From Verrucomicrobiota bacterium (GTDB lineage Bacteria > Verrucomicrobiota > Verrucomicrobiia > Limisphaerales > UBA1100), in assembly GCA_015660155.1 (NCBI GenBank), contig DQLO01000143.1, positions 1-11,546 on the forward strand: a DNA stretch of 11,546 nt, in the 5' to 3' direction. This document shows, piece after piece, positions 7,227-11,546 of the stretch (its first letter is position 1; every line of letters begins with the position of its first letter). The notes under the pieces are model-generated. The model had not been told where the DNA came from, ran no database searches, and saw only the letters and a list, made by a program, of their open reading frames with translations. Position numbers and translations under genes: made by a program.

Positions 7227-8183
7227 ATGCCCAGCATCACCCTCACCTTCGACAGCGCGCGGCAAGCCCAACAGTTGTTCGACAACGACCCGCACAACCT
7301 GAAGCTCCTGAAGGAACATCTCGAGGTGAACGCCACCGCGCGCGATGGCTGGATCAAACTCGAGGGCGAAGAAGACTCCCTAAATCTCGCCAAGGAAGCC
7401 TTTGATTCCCTACGCGAACAATTGAACTCCGGCCAGCACCCACGCCAACGTGAACTGCTCAAGGCCATCGAAACCGTAAAAGAAAACGGCGCGGACGCCC
7501 TCAAGAGCCTCCACGCCCAGCGCATCACCACCTCGCCGCGCAAACCGCAGGTGATGCCCAAAACGCTCGGGCAAAAAACTTATCTCGACGCCATCGCCGC
7601 TCACGATCTCACCTTCGGCATTGGCCCCGCCGGCACGGGCAAAACTTATCTCGCCATGGCCATGGCAGTAAGCGCGCTCCATCGCGGCGATGTCTCGCGC
7701 ATCATTCTCACCCGCCCGGCGGTGGAAGCCGGCGAAGCGCTCGGCTTTCTCCCCGGCGATTTGCGCGAAAAACTCAGCCCCTATTTGCGGCCGCTGCACG
7801 ATGCGCTCACCGATATGATGCCCGTGGAGGAGGTGCAAAAACACATGGAACGCGAGACCATCGAAATCGCCCCGCTCGCCTACATGCGCGGCCGCACGCT
7901 CAATAACGCGTTTGTGATTCTCGATGAAGCGCAGAACACCACCAACGAACAGATGTTCATGTTCCTCACGCGATTGGGCTACCACTCCAAATCCGTGATC
8001 ACCGGCGACCCAACGCAAATCGATCTCCCCGCTTCAAAGTTATCCGGCCTGATTGAAGCGCTCCTCACCCTCAAAAATGCGAACGGTATTTGTGTTATAA
8101 AATTCAGCAAAAAAGATGTGGTGCGCCACCCGCTCGTGCAACAAATCATCGAGGCCTATGAAACCCGCCGTAGCAAATCATGA
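7227..8183 (+). CDS. phoH: PhoH family ATPase (PhoH-like, YbeZ)
   Basis: This 318-residue protein is close in length to Bacillus PhoH. A small N-terminal KH-like domain covers residues 1-65 or so. The P-loop ATPase domain follows, with Walker A GPAGTGKT at 133-140, the GFLPGDLREKLSPYLRPLHD segment, MRGRTL, Walker B VILDEAQN (Asp233-Glu234), and the sensor-like VITGDPTQIDLP. These are the PhoH/YbeZ signatures. The family is an NTPase, proposed RNA helicase, that works with the RNase-like YbeY in rRNA maturation and ribosome quality control. ATG 7227 follows the HIT stop by one base; the reading frame continues upstream inside the HIT gene, but there it is only a shadow. The gene overlaps ybeY by four bases (ATGA), so translational coupling is expected. 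The HD-domain pgpH/yqfF gene often found between phoH and ybeY in other phyla is absent. Confidence 0.95.
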   Translation: MPSITLTFDSARQAQQLFDNDPHNLKLLKEHLEVNATARDGWIKLEGEEDSLNLAKEAFDSLREQLNSGQHPRQRELLKAIETVKENGADALKSLHAQRITTSPRKPQVMPKTLGQKTYLDAIAAHDLTFGIGPAGTGKTYLAMAMAVSALHRGDVSRIILTRPAVEAGEALGFLPGDLREKLSPYLRPLHDALTDMMPVEEVQKHMERETIEIAPLAYMRGRTLNNAFVILDEAQNTTNEQMFMFLTRLGYHSKSVITGDPTQIDLPASKLSGLIEALLTLKNANGICVIKFSKKDVVRHPLVQQIIEAYETRRSKS

Positions 8184-8632
8184 AAAAACTCAGCGTGCGG
8201 AATCTGCAACGGCGCTACCCCTTGGCCTCCAGCGAGGCCCGCAAAGCGGCCGGCCTCTTGATGGATGAATTACTGGAAATTGAAGCTTACGATTTGTCCA
8301 TCCTGTTTGTGAACGAAACCCGAATGGCCCAACTCAATGAATCCCATCTCCAACACGAAGGCCCCACGGACATCATCACTTTTGATTACTGCACCCCCAC
8401 CCTGCTCCACGGCGAGCTGGTCATTTGTCCTGCCGTGGCCAGCAAACATGCTGAAAAATACCGCGCCAGTCTCGGCCGCGAGTTGGCGCGCTACATCATC
8501 CACGGCGTGCTCCACCTCCAAGGGCACGATGACCAAAAACCTGCCGACCGCCGCAAAATGAAACGCGAGGAAAATCGCCTCTTGCAAAAACTCGCGCGGC
8601 ATTTTTCGATGGACGCTCTTGCTCATGGATGA
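8180..8632 (+). CDS. ybeY: Endoribonuclease/rRNA maturation factor YbeY
   Basis: This is a 150-residue member of the UPF0054/YbeY metalloprotein family, which takes part in 16S rRNA 3'-end processing and ribosome quality control. Family marks are the N-terminal S-I-L-F-V-N-E segment with M-A-Q-L-N, the T-D-I-I-T-F-D motif near residues 63-69, G-E-L-V-I-C-P, and the metal site HGVLHLQGHDD. In that site His108 and His112 are the first two ligands of the HxxxHxxxxxH pattern, but the third position (118) is Asp; His116 is nearby. Such an Asp variant is, as far as I recall, also found in Bacteroidetes and some verrucomicrobial proteins, so it probably still binds metal. The ATG overlaps the phoH stop in ATGA. 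The C-terminus overlaps recO by eight bases. Confidence 0.93.
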   Translation: MKKLSVRNLQRRYPLASSEARKAAGLLMDELLEIEAYDLSILFVNETRMAQLNESHLQHEGPTDIITFDYCTPTLLHGELVICPAVASKHAEKYRASLGRELARYIIHGVLHLQGHDDQKPADRRKMKREENRLLQKLARHFSMDALAHG

Positions 8633-9266
8633 AAACGCATACGGCATTATCCTGCGCGTCCGGCCCCTGACCGAGACAAGCCTCATCGTCCATTGGCTCA
8701 CTCCCGAGCACGGCCGCCTCGGCACCGTGGCCAAGGGCGCGCGTCGGGCCAAGAGCCCCTTTCGCGGCAAACTGGATCTGCTCTTTGAAGGCGGATTTTC
8801 TTTTCACCGCAGCCGAAAATCCGACCTACATATTTTACGCGAAGTAAACATTGAAGCCACCCACACCAGTCTGCGCGATGACATCACGCGACTGCAATTG
8901 CTCGCCTACGCCACCCGCTTTATTGAACACGCCACCGAGCCGGAAAATTTTTTGCCCGGCATCCACGCCATTTTCTCCACGCTGCTGAACCACCTCGACA
9001 CTTATCCCACACGCCCAGCCCTCGTTTACGCAGTGGAAATTAAACTACTTAACGAACTCGGCCTCGCGCCTTCCCTTGATGAAACCCGCCTCAAAGACGG
9101 CACGCGCGATCTGCTCGAACACCTCGCCATTCTTAATTGGGACACCATCACCCAACTCAAACCCACCCGCTCCCAAGCCGAAGCCGCCCGCCAATTCCTC
9201 GGCAACTTCATCCAACAAAACCTCGGCAACATCCCCAAAGGCCGCGACACCGCGCTGGGGATTTGA
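8625..9266 (+). CDS. recO: DNA repair protein RecO
   Basis: This is a 213-residue protein. The N-terminal OB-fold is recognisable from Y-G-I-I-L-R-V-R-P-L-T-E-T-S, then LTPEHGRLGTVAKGARRAKS and RGKLDLLFEG. The helical C-terminal part has the family's Y-A-T-R-F-I-E and L-N-E-L-G-L-A-P patterns. RecO anneals ssDNA and, with RecR, loads RecA onto SSB-coated single strands in the RecF pathway of gap repair. The zinc-binding CxxC pairs present in many RecO proteins after the GLxPxL segment are missing; the protein has no cysteine at all, as if the finger was lost. ATG 8625 lies inside the ybeY end (8-base overlap); a TTG at 8619 would add two residues. It ends just before the palindromic element shared with the ispG 3' end. 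It is the last gene of the run that starts with the HIT gene. Confidence 0.9.
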   Translation: MDENAYGIILRVRPLTETSLIVHWLTPEHGRLGTVAKGARRAKSPFRGKLDLLFEGGFSFHRSRKSDLHILREVNIEATHTSLRDDITRLQLLAYATRFIEHATEPENFLPGIHAIFSTLLNHLDTYPTRPALVYAVEIKLLNELGLAPSLDETRLKDGTRDLLEHLAILNWDTITQLKPTRSQAEAARQFLGNFIQQNLGNIPKGRDTALGI

Positions 9267-9271
9267 CTTCA

Positions 9272-9324
9272 GTAGCGCAGGTTTTCAACCTGCATTTCGC
9301 AAACGTGCAGAATTAAATTCTGCG

Positions 9325-9328
<4 letters not shown>
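9272..9328. repeat. REP/BIME-like compound palindrome between recO and ispG
   Basis: A GTAGCGCAG arm (9272-9280) is the exact inverted partner of CTGCGCTAC (9320-9328). Inside lie two small perfect palindromes: GCAGGTT-TTC-AACCTGC (9277-9293) and GCAGAATT-A-AATTCTGC (9307-9323), separated by 13 bases. With a 5-pair base stem (9272-9276 with 9324-9328) the whole folds into a two-armed junction. It sits between convergent genes, a typical place for REP-type elements, and its right arm contains the ispG stop codon (9325-9327). It may also act as a terminator in both directions, although there is no U-run. Being a family repeat is inferred from its form; only one copy is seen here. Confidence 0.7.
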
Positions 9329-11079
<1,751 letters not shown>

Positions 11080-11546
11080 TTAATCGCCGGAGGTGGACTG
11101 CTCGATTTGCGTGTCGCGGTTAAAAATATCGTGCAGCAACGGCACCCGTTTCACATCGGCCAGCGTGACAAACAGAAAAAATCCCAGCAACAAAACCGCG
11201 AACACCGTGGTGGCATATTCCTGCACGCGTACGCTGACTGGTTTTTTGCGCACCCATTCCACAAGCGACAATAAAATATGCCCGCCATCGAGCACCGGCA
11301 CCGGAAGCAGATTCAAAATGGCAAGGTTGATATTCAGCAAAACCAAAAAACTCAACGCAAGCCGAAGGTCGGTGTTTACCTGAATGGAGAGCATCCCAAA
11401 AATACCAATCGGCCCGCTCAAGTCCTTGGCGCCGACGCCGGATTCTTTGCCGCGCCCGAGCGCCTTGAAGGTGATCGCCACCTTGTCGAGGACATCAGTA
11501 ATCTGCGCCACCGGCGTGGGGCCGGGGCGTTGTTCCACATAACGAA
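11080..11546 (-). CDS. rseP: RIP metalloprotease RseP (site-2 protease), C-terminal part
   Basis: Only the C-terminal ~155 residues are present; the frame stays open to the window edge, so the gene continues beyond it and the HExxH motif is not visible. What is seen fits the M50 site-2 protease RseP: S-G-P-I-G-I-F, then NLAILNLLPVPVLDGGHILL, in which LDG supplies the third zinc ligand (Asp). Hydrophobic stretches cover that segment and T-T-V-F-A-V-L-L-L-G-F-F-L-F-V near the end, as expected for the last two membrane helices. RseP cuts membrane-embedded anti-sigma factors and leftover signal peptides in the inner membrane. It is immediately upstream of ispG (stop TAA abuts ATG), an order seen in other bacteria, often with dxr before it. 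Confidence 0.92.
   Translation of the reverse strand, partial: RYVEQRPGPTPVAQITDVLDKVAITFKALGRGKESGVGAKDLSGPIGIFGMLSIQVNTDLRLALSFLVLLNINLAILNLLPVPVLDGGHILLSLVEWVRKKPVSVRVQEYATTVFAVLLLGFFLFVTLADVKRVPLLHDIFNRDTQIEQSTSGD

Overview
This window looks like a chromosomal housekeeping segment of a Gram-negative bacterium of the PVC group, most likely a verrucomicrobium. The placement is an inference. It rests on the long three-domain IspG, a small DUF3568-type lipoprotein, and a YbeY with a changed third metal ligand, together with the phoH-ybeY and rseP-ispG gene pairs. There is no rRNA, tRNA, transposase, integrase, CRISPR array or phage gene. Genes are packed tightly, and no stretch longer than 100 bases lacks a gene.

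Left part (1-2972): a CPBP-family membrane protease, possibly cut by the window edge, overlaps a ComF-type phosphoribosyltransferase. Next comes accD, the carboxyltransferase beta subunit of acetyl-CoA carboxylase. All three are on the + strand. A small lipoprotein gene on the - strand converges on accD so closely that the two stop codons overlap.

Middle part (3014-6685): a 1223-residue soluble hybrid histidine kinase (GAF, three PAS, HisKA, HATPase, two receivers, HPt) diverges from the lipoprotein gene. A good sigma-70-type promoter for the lipoprotein lies across the kinase start. The first receiver lacks the acidic metal-binding pair and is probably a pseudo-receiver. No response regulator gene is next to it.

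Right-centre (6731-9266): a compact run of HIT-family nucleotide hydrolase/phosphorylase, phoH, ybeY and recO. Junctions are a 1-base gap, a 4-base overlap and an 8-base overlap. A TTGACA-17-TAGGTT promoter candidate sits so close to the HIT start that its transcript would be nearly leaderless. The run links nucleotide clean-up, RNA metabolism and ribosome maturation (PhoH/YbeY), and recombinational repair (RecO).

Right end (9272-11546): recO converges on ispG. Between them lies a compact structured palindrome that looks like a REP/BIME-type element and contains the ispG stop codon. On the - strand, ispG starts directly after the stop of rseP, a site-2 protease truncated by the window edge. 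This matches an isoprenoid/envelope operon.

I see no convincing new biological system. The most unusual items are the REP-like element, the pseudo-receiver in the kinase, and the promoter arrangements.
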